DNA of 57,950 nt, taken from positions 1-57,950 of the forward strand of contig NZ_JAKSYC010000195.1 of assembly GCF_022829585.1 (NCBI RefSeq), in the 5' to 3' direction. The notes beneath the pieces were generated by a model. It made no database searches. It was not told the origin of the DNA and saw nothing but the letters and a program-made list of their open reading frames with translations. The stretch comes from Methylobacterium sp. J-026. Lineage in GTDB: Bacteria > Pseudomonadota > Alphaproteobacteria > Rhizobiales > Beijerinckiaceae. A program made the position numbers and the translations under genes. Position 1 is the first letter of the stretch; each line of letters opens with the position of its first letter. Shown one piece after another: positions 33,498 to 44,497 of this stretch.

Positions 33498-35228
33498 TTA
33501 CCGGCGCCCGAGCACGTTGACCCGCACGGCCTCGGAGCGGCCGTCCACCGCGACGTCGCGGATCGTCTCGGGGGCGAGGCTGGCCGCGCGGTACACCGCC
33601 TCCGACACGACCGCCACGCAGCCGAGGCCCTTGGTCAGCCCCTGCAGGCGCGAGGCGACGTTGACGGTGTCGCCGAGCGCCGTGAAGCGGGCATCGGTGG
33701 CGTCCCCCATCTCCCCGACGATCGCCGGGCCGGCATGCACGCCGATCCCGTACCGCAGGGTGTGTTCCAGGTCGGCCGCCAGCAGCCGGTTCAGGGTGGC
33801 GACGGATTCGGCGATGCGGTCGACCGCCCGCAGGGCGTCCCGGGCGGCCTGTTCGGGCTCCGTCTCCAGGCCGAACAGGGCGAGCAGCCCGTCGCCCAGG
33901 AACTGGTTGGTCGAGCCGCCCGCCTCCCGCACGGCGTCCCCGACCGCGCCGAGGAAGCGGTTGATGATGAACACGGTGTCGTAGGGCAACCGCTCCTCGG
34001 CGAGCCGCGTCGAGCCGCGCAGGTCGACGAACATCGCCACGATGAAGCGCTCCTCGCCGGATTCCGCCCGGTCGAGCAGATCCGCCTGACGCACCCGCGG
34101 CTGCGGCGGCAGCAGCGGCACCACGGCGAGGTCGGTCTCGGGCCGGAACTGGCAGGCGAGGCGCACCCCCGGCCCGGCGGCGATCCGCTCCAGGACGGCC
34201 CGCTCGGCCCGGCCGGGGTCCGGCGCGCCGTCGCTGCCGTCCGTCACCCGGATCCGGCAGGTCGAGCACCGGCCGCGGCCGCCGCAGACGCTGGCATGCG
34301 GGATCCGGTTGCGGCGGCTGGCCTCCAGGACGCTGGTGCCCCGGGGCACCCGGACCACCCGCCCGTCGGGGTAGCTGAGCCGGACCGTCCCGCGGGTGAC
34401 CTCCGCCAGGCTCCGCAGCCCGCGCGCCGCGACGACCGCCGCCACCAGCCCGGCATAGGTCAGGAGCATCCCGTCCCGGATGCCGGCGAGCCGCGCCACC
34501 TGGTCGGGCCGCCCGACATGGACGGGCTGGAGCGCCGTCGCCCGCCAGGCCGGATCCTGCGCCAGGGCGAGGATCGCCCGGCCGCCCTGCACGAAGCCCA
34601 GCAGCGCCAGGACCGGCACCAGGACCGCGAGGGCCAGCAGCACCGGCGCCGCGCGCCCGAAGCCGGGCCTCAGCCGGAGCCAGAAATGCAGGCCCGCGCA
34701 GCCGTGGATCCAGGCGACGATCAGCACGGCCGCCTGCATCAGGCCGAGCGGCGGCGAGGCCACCCAGAAGGTGTAGAGTTCCTGCGCGTAGCCCTTGTCG
34801 AGATCCTCCGTGACGAAGGCGATCCGGGTCCCGGCGATGTGGCTGACGAGCAGCGGCGGGATGAGCAGGCCGGAGACCAGCTGCAGGATCTCGGAGGCCC
34901 GCCAGCGGAAGAAGCGGGCGGCGTAGAGGGCCTGGAGCCCGAGGAGCAGATGGGCGAGCAGCGCGCCGTACAGGAGCGTCAGGCCCAGGGGGTTGAGCCA
35001 CAGGGCCGTGACGAGGTCGAGGCCGTCCTCCATGGCGGCGAGGGAGACGTTGCCGAGCGCGTGGTTGGCGAGGTGGCTCAGCACGTATCCGAACAGCACC
35101 AGACCGCTCGCCAGCCGGAGGCGGCGCAGGGTCAGGGGCCGCCACGCCCGCGCGGCAGCCGCGGCCGGCCGCCCCTCGGCGTGCCCGTCGGCGGATCGCA
35201 GCGTCGCGACCGAGGCTGTGCGCGTCAT
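33498..35228 (-). CDS. Class III adenylate cyclase with cytochrome-b-like membrane anchor and [2Fe-2S] domain (CyaC-like)
   Basis: 576 aa. Residues ~30-280 hold about six membrane helices resembling the succinate dehydrogenase cytochrome b anchor, with His in [28 protein letters not shown] and [11 protein letters not shown] as possible heme ligands. Residues ~290-375 form an adrenodoxin-like ferredoxin: C-x5-C-x2-C in [13 protein letters not shown] and a fourth Cys in RLACQF. Residues ~390-576 are the cyclase: [13 protein letters not shown] and [11 protein letters not shown] (metal Asp), [17 protein letters not shown]. meliloti CyaC, a quinone-responsive diheme cyclase, has the same anchor logic. 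A redox-controlled cAMP source is inferred. Confidence 0.88.
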   Translation of the reverse strand: MTRTASVATLRSADGHAEGRPAAAAARAWRPLTLRRLRLASGLVLFGYVLSHLANHALGNVSLAAMEDGLDLVTALWLNPLGLTLLYGALLAHLLLGLQALYAARFFRWRASEILQLVSGLLIPPLLVSHIAGTRIAFVTEDLDKGYAQELYTFWVASPPLGLMQAAVLIVAWIHGCAGLHFWLRLRPGFGRAAPVLLALAVLVPVLALLGFVQGGRAILALAQDPAWRATALQPVHVGRPDQVARLAGIRDGMLLTYAGLVAAVVAARGLRSLAEVTRGTVRLSYPDGRVVRVPRGTSVLEASRRNRIPHASVCGGRGRCSTCRIRVTDGSDGAPDPGRAERAVLERIAAGPGVRLACQFRPETDLAVVPLLPPQPRVRQADLLDRAESGEERFIVAMFVDLRGSTRLAEERLPYDTVFIINRFLGAVGDAVREAGGSTNQFLGDGLLALFGLETEPEQAARDALRAVDRIAESVATLNRLLAADLEHTLRYGIGVHAGPAIVGEMGDATDARFTALGDTVNVASRLQGLTKGLGCVAVVSEAVYRAASLAPETIRDVAVDGRSEAVRVNVLGRR

Positions 35229-35465
35229 GCTGGGAGGTCCGATGGGATCGGCCGCGGGCCCGCAATTCGCCGACCTTCGTACCAGCAAGACTTCCACCGC
35301 GTCCGATTTATTTCGCTTCGCCGGTGGAACACGGCGTCGATGTCCGCGGGCACTGCGCGCGGTCGCGGCCCGTCGCGGGTGACGGGATCGGTCGGATCGG
35401 GCCAACCTGAAGGGCCGGCTGTGCGTTGCCCGTGCCGGATGGCGCCTGCCGGACCCGGGGACCCG

Positions 35466-36086
35466 ATGCTGGATTTCGACTTCGCCCGACCGGCCGCCGC
35501 GGTGGCGGCGGACCTGATCGGCGCGCACCTCTTCGTCGACGGGGCGGGGGGCCGCATCGTCGAGACGGAGGCCTACGACCGGACCGACCCGGCCTCCCAC
35601 AGCTTCAACGGTCCCACCCGGCGCAACGCCAGCATGTTCGGTCCGCCCGCACACGCCTACGTGTATCGCTCCTACGGGCTGCACTGGTGCCTGAACCTCG
35701 TCTGCGCGCCCGGCAGCGCGGTGCTGCTCCGGGCCATCGAGCCGACGGAGGGTCTGGCCGCCATGGCGGAGCGCCGGGGCCAGGGCAATGGCGAGAACAA
35801 GGGCAATGGCGAGGGCAAGAGCAAGGGCGAGCGCGAGGCGCGGCTCCTCTGCGCCGGGCCCGGCCGCCTCTGCCAGGCGCTCGGCGTCACCGGCCTGCTC
35901 GACGGGGCGCCCCTCGGGCGACCGCCGTTCCGGTTCGAGCCCCGCACCCGGCCGGTCGCGGTGGTGAGCGACCGGCGGATCGGGATCACCCGCGGGGCCG
36001 GCACCCCCTGGCGGTTCCTGCTCGCCGGCTCCCGGTTCGTCAGCCGGCCGGTGCGCCGGGGCGTCCCGGGGGAGGGGGCCGCGTGA
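35466..36086 (+). CDS. 3-methyladenine DNA glycosylase (AAG/MPG family)
   Basis: 206 aa from ATG 35466; an in-frame ATG at 35439 adds nine residues. Family signatures: [20 protein letters not shown] near residue 35 (catalytic Glu), [20 protein letters not shown] and [10 protein letters not shown] after it, then [16 protein letters not shown] near residue 130. It excises alkylated purines. A Gly/Asn/Glu/Lys low-complexity insert ([18 protein letters not shown], residues ~106-123) lies in a surface loop and is coded by imperfect hexamer repeats. Stands alone. Confidence 0.92.
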   Translation: MLDFDFARPAAAVAADLIGAHLFVDGAGGRIVETEAYDRTDPASHSFNGPTRRNASMFGPPAHAYVYRSYGLHWCLNLVCAPGSAVLLRAIEPTEGLAAMAERRGQGNGENKGNGEGKSKGEREARLLCAGPGRLCQALGVTGLLDGAPLGRPPFRFEPRTRPVAVVSDRRIGITRGAGTPWRFLLAGSRFVSRPVRRGVPGEGAA

Positions 36087-36230
36087 CCGGGATCGCCCGG
36101 CCGGTCGGGGACCGCCGTGCGGATCGGCGGCGGCGCGCCCCGTCCGGCGGCGCACCCGTCGGCTTTCACCCCGCGGGGTTCGTCGGGTAGGACGGGTCGG
36201 CCGCGCGGCCGGCGCCGATCGGGGGGAACC

Positions 36231-37385
36231 ATGGCGGGCAGGGATGAGGCGGCGTGGCGGGTCGGCGTCCTGTTCTCCCGCAGCGGGGTCAGCGGCGTCA
36301 CCGAGACCGAGCACTTCCTCGGCACCGCCCTGGCGATCGAGGAGATCAACACGGCCGGCGGCGTGCTCGGGCGCCCGATCGAACCGGTCTGCTACGACCC
36401 GGCCGGCGACAACGCGGCCTACCGCGTGCTGGCCCGGCGCATGCTCGGCGAGGACGGGGTCGAGGTGGTGTTCGGCTGCTCGCTCTCGGCAAGCCGCAAG
36501 TCGGTGCTCTCCACCGTGGAGCGGCACAACGGCCTGCTCTGGTACCCGTCGATCTACGAGGGCTTCGAATACTCGGAGAACATCATCTATACCGGCGCGA
36601 CCCTCAACCAGAACGTCTTCGCCCTGGCCGACTATCTCCTGCAGGCGCACGGCCCGCGGATCTTCCTGATCGGGTCGGACTACATCTACCCGCGCGAGTC
36701 GAACCGCGTGATGCGCGACCTGATCGAGGCCAAGGGCGGGACGATCGTGGGCGAGCGCTACGCGCCCCTCGACGGGGACGATGCGGCCCACGCGGCGATG
36801 ATCGCCGAGATCCGCCACGCCGGGCCGGACGCGGTGTTCTCCACCGTGGTCGGGCGCGGCGCCGAGCGGCTCTACCGGGCCTATGCCGGGTCCGGACTCG
36901 ACCGCGCCCGCTGCCCGATCGCCAGCCTGACCCTGGCGGAGGGCCAGATCCGGGTGATCGGCCCCGAGCTCTGCACCGGCCATGTCCTGGCGGCTTCGTA
37001 CTTCGCCGCCCTGGCGGGCGAGGAGAACCGGCGCTTCGTGGCCGCCTTTCAGGCCCGGTTCGGGCCCGGGCGGCCAACCAGCATGTGGTCGGAGACCGCC
37101 TACGCGCAGGTCCACCTCTTCGCCCGGGCGCTCGCGGAGGCCGGCACCCTCGACGCCGAGCGCCTCGGCGCCGCGGCCCTGCGCCAGCGCCTCGCGGCGC
37201 CGGAGGGCGAACTCGCCTTCGACGGCGAGACCCGGCACCTCTGGCTGACCCCCGGCATCGGCGTCGCCCGCGCCGACGGGCAGTTCGACGTAGTCTGGCG
37301 GGCGCGCCGGCCGGTGCGGCCCGATCCCTACCTGGCGTGGTCCCGGTTCGAGACGAACGGGCTGGAGGAGGGTGTCGCCGCGTGA
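36231..37385 (+). CDS. amiC: AmiC-like cytoplasmic amide/urea sensor protein
   Basis: 384 aa. Type I periplasmic-binding-protein fold of the amide/urea branch (FSRSGVSGVTETEHFLGTAL, then AIEEINTAGGVLGRPIEPV, YPSIYEGFEYSENIIYTGA, LIGSDYIYPRESNRVMRDL) but with no signal peptide: it begins MAGRDEAAWRVGVLFSRSG. That matches AmiC of Pseudomonas, a cytoplasmic ligand sensor that holds the antiterminator AmiR inactive until amide binds. Its stop overlaps the GTG of an AmiR-like gene (GTGA), confirming the pairing. The ligand is unknown; the exported binding protein three genes later probably shares it. Confidence 0.88.
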   Translation: MAGRDEAAWRVGVLFSRSGVSGVTETEHFLGTALAIEEINTAGGVLGRPIEPVCYDPAGDNAAYRVLARRMLGEDGVEVVFGCSLSASRKSVLSTVERHNGLLWYPSIYEGFEYSENIIYTGATLNQNVFALADYLLQAHGPRIFLIGSDYIYPRESNRVMRDLIEAKGGTIVGERYAPLDGDDAAHAAMIAEIRHAGPDAVFSTVVGRGAERLYRAYAGSGLDRARCPIASLTLAEGQIRVIGPELCTGHVLAASYFAALAGEENRRFVAAFQARFGPGRPTSMWSETAYAQVHLFARALAEAGTLDAERLGAAALRQRLAAPEGELAFDGETRHLWLTPGIGVARADGQFDVVWRARRPVRPDPYLAWSRFETNGLEEGVAA

Positions 37386-38008
37386 CCGCCTCCGCCCGCA
37401 AGATCCTGGACGACCTGAGGCGGGCCCGCGCCCTCGTGATTCATCCCCGGGACGAGGAGGGCGCCGCGCTCCTGGAGCAGCTCCGGCGCCTCGGCTGCGC
37501 GGTCTCGCTGGCCTGGCCGCCCCCCGCCGCCCTGCCGGGCGACATCGACACCCTGTTCATCCAGCTCGACGACGCCCAGGTGATGCACCTGCTGCCGTCG
37601 ATCGAGGCGATCGAGCCCGCCGTCATCGCCATTGTGGCCTACGAGAGCCCGACCTCCCTGAAGGCCATCGCCGACGTCAACGCCCACGGGGTGCTGAACA
37701 AGCCGCTCCACCCGCGGGGCGTGCTCACCCAGTTCGCCCTCGCCCGCTACCGGCGCGGCTACGAGGGGCGGCTCACCAGCAAGATCAACCGGCTCGAGGA
37801 GACCATGAAGGGCCGCCGCACCGTCGAGAAGGCGGTCCGGCTCCTCGTGGAGCTCAACCGGATCGACGAGGACGCCGCCTACCGGATGCTCCGGGACCGG
37901 GCGACCGCGTCCCGGGTGCCGATGGCGAGCGTCGCCGAGGGCGTGGTGACGGCCCACGAGGCGATGAGCGGTCTCGGTCTGCGCATCGCGTTGGCGGACA
38001 AGACCTGA
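37382..38008 (+). CDS. amiR: AmiR-like ANTAR-domain transcription antiterminator
   Basis: 208 aa from a GTG overlapping the amiC stop. Residues 1-125 are a receiver-like domain without the phospho-Asp set (DIDTLFIQLDDAQVMHLLPS, HGVLNKPLHPRGVLTQFAL), as in AmiR. A coiled coil (RLTSKINRLEETMKGRRTVE) leads to the ANTAR domain: KAVRLLVELNRIDEDAAYRM, then LRDRATASRVPMASVAEGVV. ANTAR domains bind paired hexaloop RNA hairpins and stop terminator formation. Exactly such hairpins and a terminator follow within 160 nt, before the amidase gene. Confidence 0.9.
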   Translation: MTASARKILDDLRRARALVIHPRDEEGAALLEQLRRLGCAVSLAWPPPAALPGDIDTLFIQLDDAQVMHLLPSIEAIEPAVIAIVAYESPTSLKAIADVNAHGVLNKPLHPRGVLTQFALARYRRGYEGRLTSKINRLEETMKGRRTVEKAVRLLVELNRIDEDAAYRMLRDRATASRVPMASVAEGVVTAHEAMSGLGLRIALADKT

Positions 38009-38069
38009 TCGCAGCAGCGTGACGCAATTATAGTCTTGCGGTCCGTGTCTCGGGGCGTATCGTTCGAGC

Positions 38070-38100
38070 GGGCAAGGGTGCCCCGCAGCAGGATTGCTGC
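38070..38100 (+). promoter_or_regulatory. ANTAR target: two adjacent hexaloop RNA hairpins
   Basis: Hairpin 1: GGGC-AAGGGT-GCCC (38070-38083), loop with A at position 1 and G at position 4, the ANTAR consensus. Hairpin 2: GCAGC-AGGATT-GCTGC (38085-38100), loop with A at position 1 but A at position 4. One base separates them. Position between amiR and the terminator supports the role. Confidence 0.75.
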
Positions 38101-38118
38101 ACCACATCTCGGCTTTGG

Positions 38119-38162
38119 AGCCTCTGGTTCGCGGATGATCCGTCCGCGTCCAGGGGCTTTTT
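38119..38162 (+). terminator. Intrinsic terminator in the amidase-operon leader (attenuator)
   Basis: AGCCTCTGG (38119-38127) pairs with CCAGGGGCT (38150-38158) with one G-U pair; inside, CGCGGA pairs with TCCGCG. Five Ts (38158-38162) follow. The terminator ends 16 nt before the amidase ATG. GGCT (38111-38114) can instead pair with AGCC (38119-38122), an alternative fold excluding the terminator base. Confidence 0.85.
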
Positions 38163-38178
38163 GCGTTTTGGAGCTTTC

Positions 38179-39024
38179 ATGATCCAAGCGAACGGTCCCC
38201 CGCGCCCGCCGATACGGGTGTCCTGCATCCAGTTCGAGCCGCGGATCGGCGCGGTCGCGGCCAATATCGCCGGCGCGTCGGATCTCGTCCGCGCCGCCGC
38301 CGCCGGGGGCAGCCGGCTGATCGTCCTGCCGGAACTCGCCAGCACCGGCTACGTGTTCGAATCCGAGGCCGAGGCGCGCTCCCTCGCCGAGCCGGTGCCG
38401 GACGGCCCGACCACCCGGGCCTGGGCGGCGCTCGCCGCCGAACTCGACGTGCACATCGTCGCCGGGATCGCCGAGACCGCGGGCGACGTCCTGTACAACG
38501 CCGCCGTGGTCGTCGGGCCGGAGGGCTATATCGGCACCTATCGCAAGGCCCATCTCTGGGACCGGGAGAACGTGTTCTTCGCCAAGGGCGACCTCGGCTT
38601 CCCGGTCTTCGCCACCGCGCTCGGCAAGGTCGGCGTCGCGATCTGCTACGACGGCTGGTTCCCCGAGACCTTCCGGCAGCTGGCGCTGGGCGGCGCCGAG
38701 ATCGTCTGCATCCCCACCAACTGGGTGCCGATGCCCGACCAGCCCGCGGGCGAGGCCGCCATGGCCAACACCCTGCACCGGGCCGCCGCCCATTCGAACG
38801 GGATCTTCATCGCCTGCGCCGACCGGGTCGGGATCGAGCGCGGCCAGCCCTTCGAGGGCCAGAGCCTGATCATCGGGCCCCAGGGCTGGCCGCTGGCCGG
38901 TCCGGCGAGCCGCGACCGGACCGAAACGCTCTCGGCCCTCGTCGACCTCGACGCGGCCGGCCGCAAGGACCTGAACGCGTTCAATTCCCTCCTGCGCGAC
39001 CGCCGCACCGACATCTACGGCTGA
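38179..39024 (+). CDS. Nitrilase-superfamily carbon-nitrogen hydrolase (amidase)
   Basis: 281 aa; GGAG at 38170-38173 sets the start. The catalytic triad is complete: Glu in LIVLPELASTGYVFE near residue 48, Lys in IGTYRKAHLWDRENVFF near 120, Cys in VAICYDGWFPETFRQLALGG near 157. The sequence resembles aliphatic amidase and nitrilase-like C-N hydrolases rather than true nitrilases. It is the first gene behind the ANTAR attenuator and is followed by an ABC importer, so it probably hydrolyses the imported amide. Exact substrate not determinable. Confidence 0.9.
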   Translation: MIQANGPPRPPIRVSCIQFEPRIGAVAANIAGASDLVRAAAAGGSRLIVLPELASTGYVFESEAEARSLAEPVPDGPTTRAWAALAAELDVHIVAGIAETAGDVLYNAAVVVGPEGYIGTYRKAHLWDRENVFFAKGDLGFPVFATALGKVGVAICYDGWFPETFRQLALGGAEIVCIPTNWVPMPDQPAGEAAMANTLHRAAAHSNGIFIACADRVGIERGQPFEGQSLIIGPQGWPLAGPASRDRTETLSALVDLDAAGRKDLNAFNSLLRDRRTDIYG

Positions 39025-39058
39025 GCCGCGATCCCTTACCCTCCCAAGGAGTTCGTTC

Positions 39059-40213
39059 ATGGTGAAATGGTCCCTCCTCGGCGCCGCCGCGCTCGTCCTC
39101 GCCGCCCCGGGCGCGCGGGCCGCCGACGGCAAGCCGATCGTCATCGGCGTGCCCGTCGGCCTCTCGGGGGCCAACAGCGTCGTGGCGCCCTCGGTGGTGC
39201 AGTCGGCCGAACTCGCGGTCGAGGAGATCAACGCCAAGGGCGGCGTGCTCGGCTGCAAGCTCGCCCTGGAGGTGGCCGACGACGCCTCCGGGGCCGCCGG
39301 CGCCCAGAAGGCTTTTGACGGGCTGATCTACCAGAAGAAGGTCGACGTCCTGATCTCCATGGAGACGAGCGCGGCCCGCAATGCCGGCCTGCCCGCCGTC
39401 ACCAAGGGGAAGGTGCCGTTCCTCTACACCTCGTTCTACGAGGGGCATTCCTGCAACAGGAACCTGTTCGTCGATGCCTGGGTGCCGGAGCAGCAGGTGC
39501 CGCCGGTGGTCGACGCCTTCAAGGCGAAGGGCGCCAAGACCTATTTCCTGATCGGCAGCGACTACGCCTTCGGCCGCGGCATGCTGGGCTTCACCCGGAG
39601 CTACGTCGAGAAGACCGGCGGCAAGGTCCTCGGCGAGGAATACCTGCCGATGGACGGCAGCGACTGGACCGCGATCGTCTCCAAGCTGAAGGAGGCCAAG
39701 CCCGACGCGCTGATCACCTCCACGGCCGGCGGTGCGCCGAACGTGACGCTGACCAAGCAGCTGCGCGGGGCGGGCGTGGCGCTGCCCTTCGCCAACCTCG
39801 CCCTGGACGAGGGCACCGCCAAGAGCATGGGCGCCGACGCGGAGGGCGTCTACCTCTCGGCCTCCTACGTCACCGGGATCGACAGCCTGGAGAACAAGGC
39901 CTTCCTGGCCGCCATGAAGAAGAAGTTCGGCGCCGAATTGCGCACGCCCAACGACCTCTCGGTGCCGGAATACGAGGCGATCTACCTCTACAAGGCCGCC
40001 GTCGAGAAGGCCGGCGGCACCGAGACCGCCAAGGTGCTGGAGGCGCTGCCGACGGTGAGCTTCACCGGGCCGCGGGGCACGATCACCATGAGCAAGCAGC
40101 ACCACGCGCCGCTGACCATGTATCTCGGCCAGATCCAGGCCGATGGCACGGTGAAGGTCGCCGGCACCTTCAAGGATGTCGATCCCGGCGCGCAATGCCC
40201 GAAGCTGCCGTGA
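39059..40213 (+). CDS. ABC transporter periplasmic binding protein (amide/urea/branched-chain type)
   Basis: 384 aa with a Sec signal (MVKWSLLGAAALVLAAPGAR, cleavage near AARA) and AAGGAG before the ATG. The mature protein is a type I binding fold: IVIGVPVGLSGANSVVAPSV, ELAVEEINAKGGVLGCKLAL, LYTSFYEGHSCNRNLFVDAW, YFLIGSDYAFGRGMLGFTRS. It is homologous to the AmiC-like sensor in overall layout but exported. It supplies the two permeases and two ATPases downstream. Confidence 0.92.
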   Translation: MVKWSLLGAAALVLAAPGARAADGKPIVIGVPVGLSGANSVVAPSVVQSAELAVEEINAKGGVLGCKLALEVADDASGAAGAQKAFDGLIYQKKVDVLISMETSAARNAGLPAVTKGKVPFLYTSFYEGHSCNRNLFVDAWVPEQQVPPVVDAFKAKGAKTYFLIGSDYAFGRGMLGFTRSYVEKTGGKVLGEEYLPMDGSDWTAIVSKLKEAKPDALITSTAGGAPNVTLTKQLRGAGVALPFANLALDEGTAKSMGADAEGVYLSASYVTGIDSLENKAFLAAMKKKFGAELRTPNDLSVPEYEAIYLYKAAVEKAGGTETAKVLEALPTVSFTGPRGTITMSKQHHAPLTMYLGQIQADGTVKVAGTFKDVDPGAQCPKLP

Positions 40214-40346
40214 GGGGACGGGGGCTGAGGAAGCCGCGCATCGCCCTCGCCGAAGAGCACCGCGCGTCTCCCTCCCCCCTCTGCGGGGGAGGGGGCGCAG
40301 CGGCCCGTGCCGTGCCTTCCTATTCCCGCCCACCCGGAACGCCCCG
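40214..40346. repeat. GC-rich palindromic repeat inside the operon
   Basis: CTCCCTCCCCCCTCTGCGG followed by GGGGAGGGGGCGCAG (about 40269-40303) is a repeat of the same type as at 12706-12814. It separates the binding protein from the permease gene and would form a stem in the operon mRNA. Confidence 0.6.
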
Positions 40347-41172
40347 ATGCTCCTCCTCCTCGACATCCTGACCACCGCGGCGATCCTGTTCATCGTCGCG
40401 ATCGGCCTGCTGGCGATCTTCGGCGTCCTGAAGATCATCAACTTCGCCCACGGGGCGTGGCTGACGGTCGGGGCCTATTGCGCGGTGGTGACCGCCCGGC
40501 TCGGGCTCAACCCCTGGCTGGCGCTGCCCCTGGCCTTCGTGGTCGGGGCCGTCCTCGGCGGCTTCGCCGAGCAGGTCATCATCCGGCCGCTCTACCGGCG
40601 GCCCCTGGACGCGATCCTGGCGACCTGGGGCCTCGGCATCGTGGTCGGCCAGCTCATCACCCTGGGCTTCGGCCGCGACGTGCAGCTCACCCCGAACCTG
40701 CTCGCGGGGACCGTGACGATCCTCGGCGTCGACTATTCCGCCTACCGCCTCGTGGCGCTGGGTATCGCGCTGGCCATCGGCCTCCTGTTCGCGCTCACCA
40801 TCGAGCGGACGCGGCTCGGGCTCTCGGCCCGGGCGGTGATCATGAACGAGACGCTCGCCCGCAGCCTCGGCATCGACACCGGCCGGGTGCGCCTCGTGGT
40901 GTTCATGATCGGCGCCGGCTTCGCGGCGCTGGCGGGCGTCCTGCTGACGCCGCTCACCAGCGTCGATCCGAACATGGGCGTCTCCTGGCTGATCGGCGCC
41001 TTCATGCTGGTGATGGTCGCCGACGCCTCCTACCTCGCCCTGGCGGCGGCCTGCCTGGTCTTCGGCGCCGCGCAGGTCCTGATCAGCACCTTCGTGAGCC
41101 CGATCCTGGGCAGCATCGCCGTCGCGGTGCTCGCCGCCCTGGTGCTGCGGATCAGCCCGAAAGGATTCTCCC

Positions 41173-41180
<8 letters not shown>
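40347..41180 (+). CDS. Branched-chain-amino-acid/urea-type ABC permease (LivH/UrtB family)
   Basis: 277 aa, about eight hydrophobic helices. IGLLAIFGVLKIINFAHGAW near residue 20 is the conserved N-terminal block (N-F-A-H-G), and RAVIMNETLARSLGIDTGR near residue 165 is the cytoplasmic EAA-like coupling loop. It pairs with the permease half of the next gene, whose GTG start overlaps its end by eight bases. Confidence 0.93.
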
Positions 41181-42967
<1,787 letters not shown>

Positions 42968-42975
<8 letters not shown>

Positions 42976-43699
42976 GGCGGCGCGGCGGAGCGAGCCGGCG
43001 ACGGCGGCCCTCGCCCTGGAGAACGTATCGAGCGGCTACGGCGCCGTCTCCATCGTGAAGGATGTCTCGCTGGCGGTGCGTCCGGGCGAGATCGTCGCCC
43101 TGCTCGGCAAGAACGGCATGGGCAAGACCACGCTGCTCAAGACCGTCCTGGGGATGGTCGCCCTGCGCGGCGGCGGGATCACGATCGGCGGCCAAGCGCT
43201 CGCGGGGCTCACGCCCGCCAAGCTGGTGGCACTCGGCGTCGGCTACGCCCCCCAGGAGCAGCCCCTGTTCCAGGACCTGTCGATCCGCGACAACCTGCGC
43301 CTCGCGGTGCCCTCCGACCGGATGCTGCCCGAGGCGCTGGAGCGGCTGTTCGGCCATTTCCCCTTCCTGAAGGACCGCCTCGCCCAGCGGGCCGGCACCC
43401 TCTCGGGGGGCGAGCAGAAGATGCTGATCCTCGGGCGCGCCCTGATGCTGCGCCCGCGCCTCCTCCTGATCGACGAGATCTCCGAGGGCGTGCAGCCCTC
43501 GATGGTCGAGCGCCTGCGCGGCGTGCTCCAGGCCGAGCGGGATTCGGGCGTGTCCATGCTGGTGGTGGAGCAGCACGTCGCCTTCGCGCTGGGGCTGGCC
43601 GACCGCTACGCGGTGCTCAAGCGCGGCGAGATCGTCGACAGCGGCCCGGCCGGGGCGCCGGAGGCGCGCGCCCGGGTCATCGACCACCTGGCGGTGTGA
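42968..43699 (+). CDS. ABC transporter ATPase (LivF/UrtE family)
   Basis: 243 aa; starts eight bases before the previous stop. Walker A LLGKNGMGKTTLLKTVLGM near residue 44, signature LSGGEQKMLILGRALMLRP near 145, Walker B LLIDEISEGVQPS near 168, switch His in VVEQHVAF near 200. GKNGMGKTT is the usual LivF/UrtE variant. It forms the ATPase pair with the fused protein. Confidence 0.94.
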
Positions 43700-43705
43700 G
43701 GCACG

Positions 43706-44452
43706 ATGGAACTCAACACCTTCTCCATCGCCGCCCGCTGTCCCCGGACCGGGCAGCTCGGCGTCGCGGTGGCGAGCGCCGTCCCGGCTGTGGGCGGGCT
43801 GTGCCCGTATCTCAGGGCCGGGATCGGGGCCGTCACCACGCAATCCTGGGTGAACCCCTACCTCGCCGCCCGCATCCTCGACCGGCTCGCCTTGGGCCAG
43901 GTCCCCGATGCGGCCCTGGCGGCGGCCCTCGCCACCGACGACCGGCCGGACCTGCGCCAGCTCGGGCTGGTCGACGCGCACGGCACCGGCGCGGCCTGGA
44001 CCGGAGCCGGCTGCACGGCGGCGGCCGGCCACCGCACCGGCGCCGATTATGCCGTGCAGGGCAACATGCTCGCCGGGCCGGGGGTGCTCGACGCCATGGC
44101 GCGGGCCTTCGCGGACGCCGCCGCAGCCGATCTCGACGAGCGGCTGATGCGCGCCCTGGAGGCCGGCGATGCCGCCGGCGGCGACCGGCGCGGCAAGCAG
44201 TCGGCGGCGCTCCGGATCGTGGCCGGCGAGGATTATCCGCTCCTCGACCTGCGCGTCGACGAGCACGCGGTGCCCGTGGCGGAGCTGCGCCGCGTCCTGG
44301 AGGTCGCCCGCCGGCAGCTCGTGCCCTTCGTGGCCGGCATGCCCCGGAAGGACGGGCCGGCCGGCGCGCTGCCGGACGCAGTCGTGGCGATGCTCCTCAA
44401 GCCCCCCGCCGAGCGCCCGGGCGGGGCGCGCGATCCTGCGCGGGAACCGTGA
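43706..44452 (+). CDS. DUF1028 family protein (Ntn-hydrolase-like)
   Basis: 248 aa, six bases after the ATPase gene. DUF1028 features: NTFSIAARCPRTGQLGVAVA at the N-terminus, VGGLCPYLRAGIGAVTTQSW near residue 30, YAVQGNMLAGPGVLDAMARA near residue 113, and the DYPLLDLRVDEH stretch near 177. The family is related to Ntn hydrolases and is often found with branched-chain-type ABC importers and amidases. Position at the end of this operon suggests a second hydrolytic step on the imported compound; no reaction is proven for the family. Confidence 0.88.
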   Translation: MELNTFSIAARCPRTGQLGVAVASAVPAVGGLCPYLRAGIGAVTTQSWVNPYLAARILDRLALGQVPDAALAAALATDDRPDLRQLGLVDAHGTGAAWTGAGCTAAAGHRTGADYAVQGNMLAGPGVLDAMARAFADAAAADLDERLMRALEAGDAAGGDRRGKQSAALRIVAGEDYPLLDLRVDEHAVPVAELRRVLEVARRQLVPFVAGMPRKDGPAGALPDAVVAMLLKPPAERPGGARDPAREP

Positions 44453-44497
44453 CGCCCCGCGCCGCCCAGGACCTCCGGGTCTCCGGCCCCGGTCTCG

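Noticed and set aside
33498..37238. 1246-residue minus-strand frame joining the cyclase to an upstream extension
   Set aside because: The upstream part is antisense to the glycosylase and amiC-like genes; cyclase homology starts at the ATG at 35228.
36231..37385. AmiC-like protein as the transporter's binding protein
   Set aside because: It has no signal peptide and overlaps the ANTAR gene, while a separate exported binding protein lies next to the permease genes.
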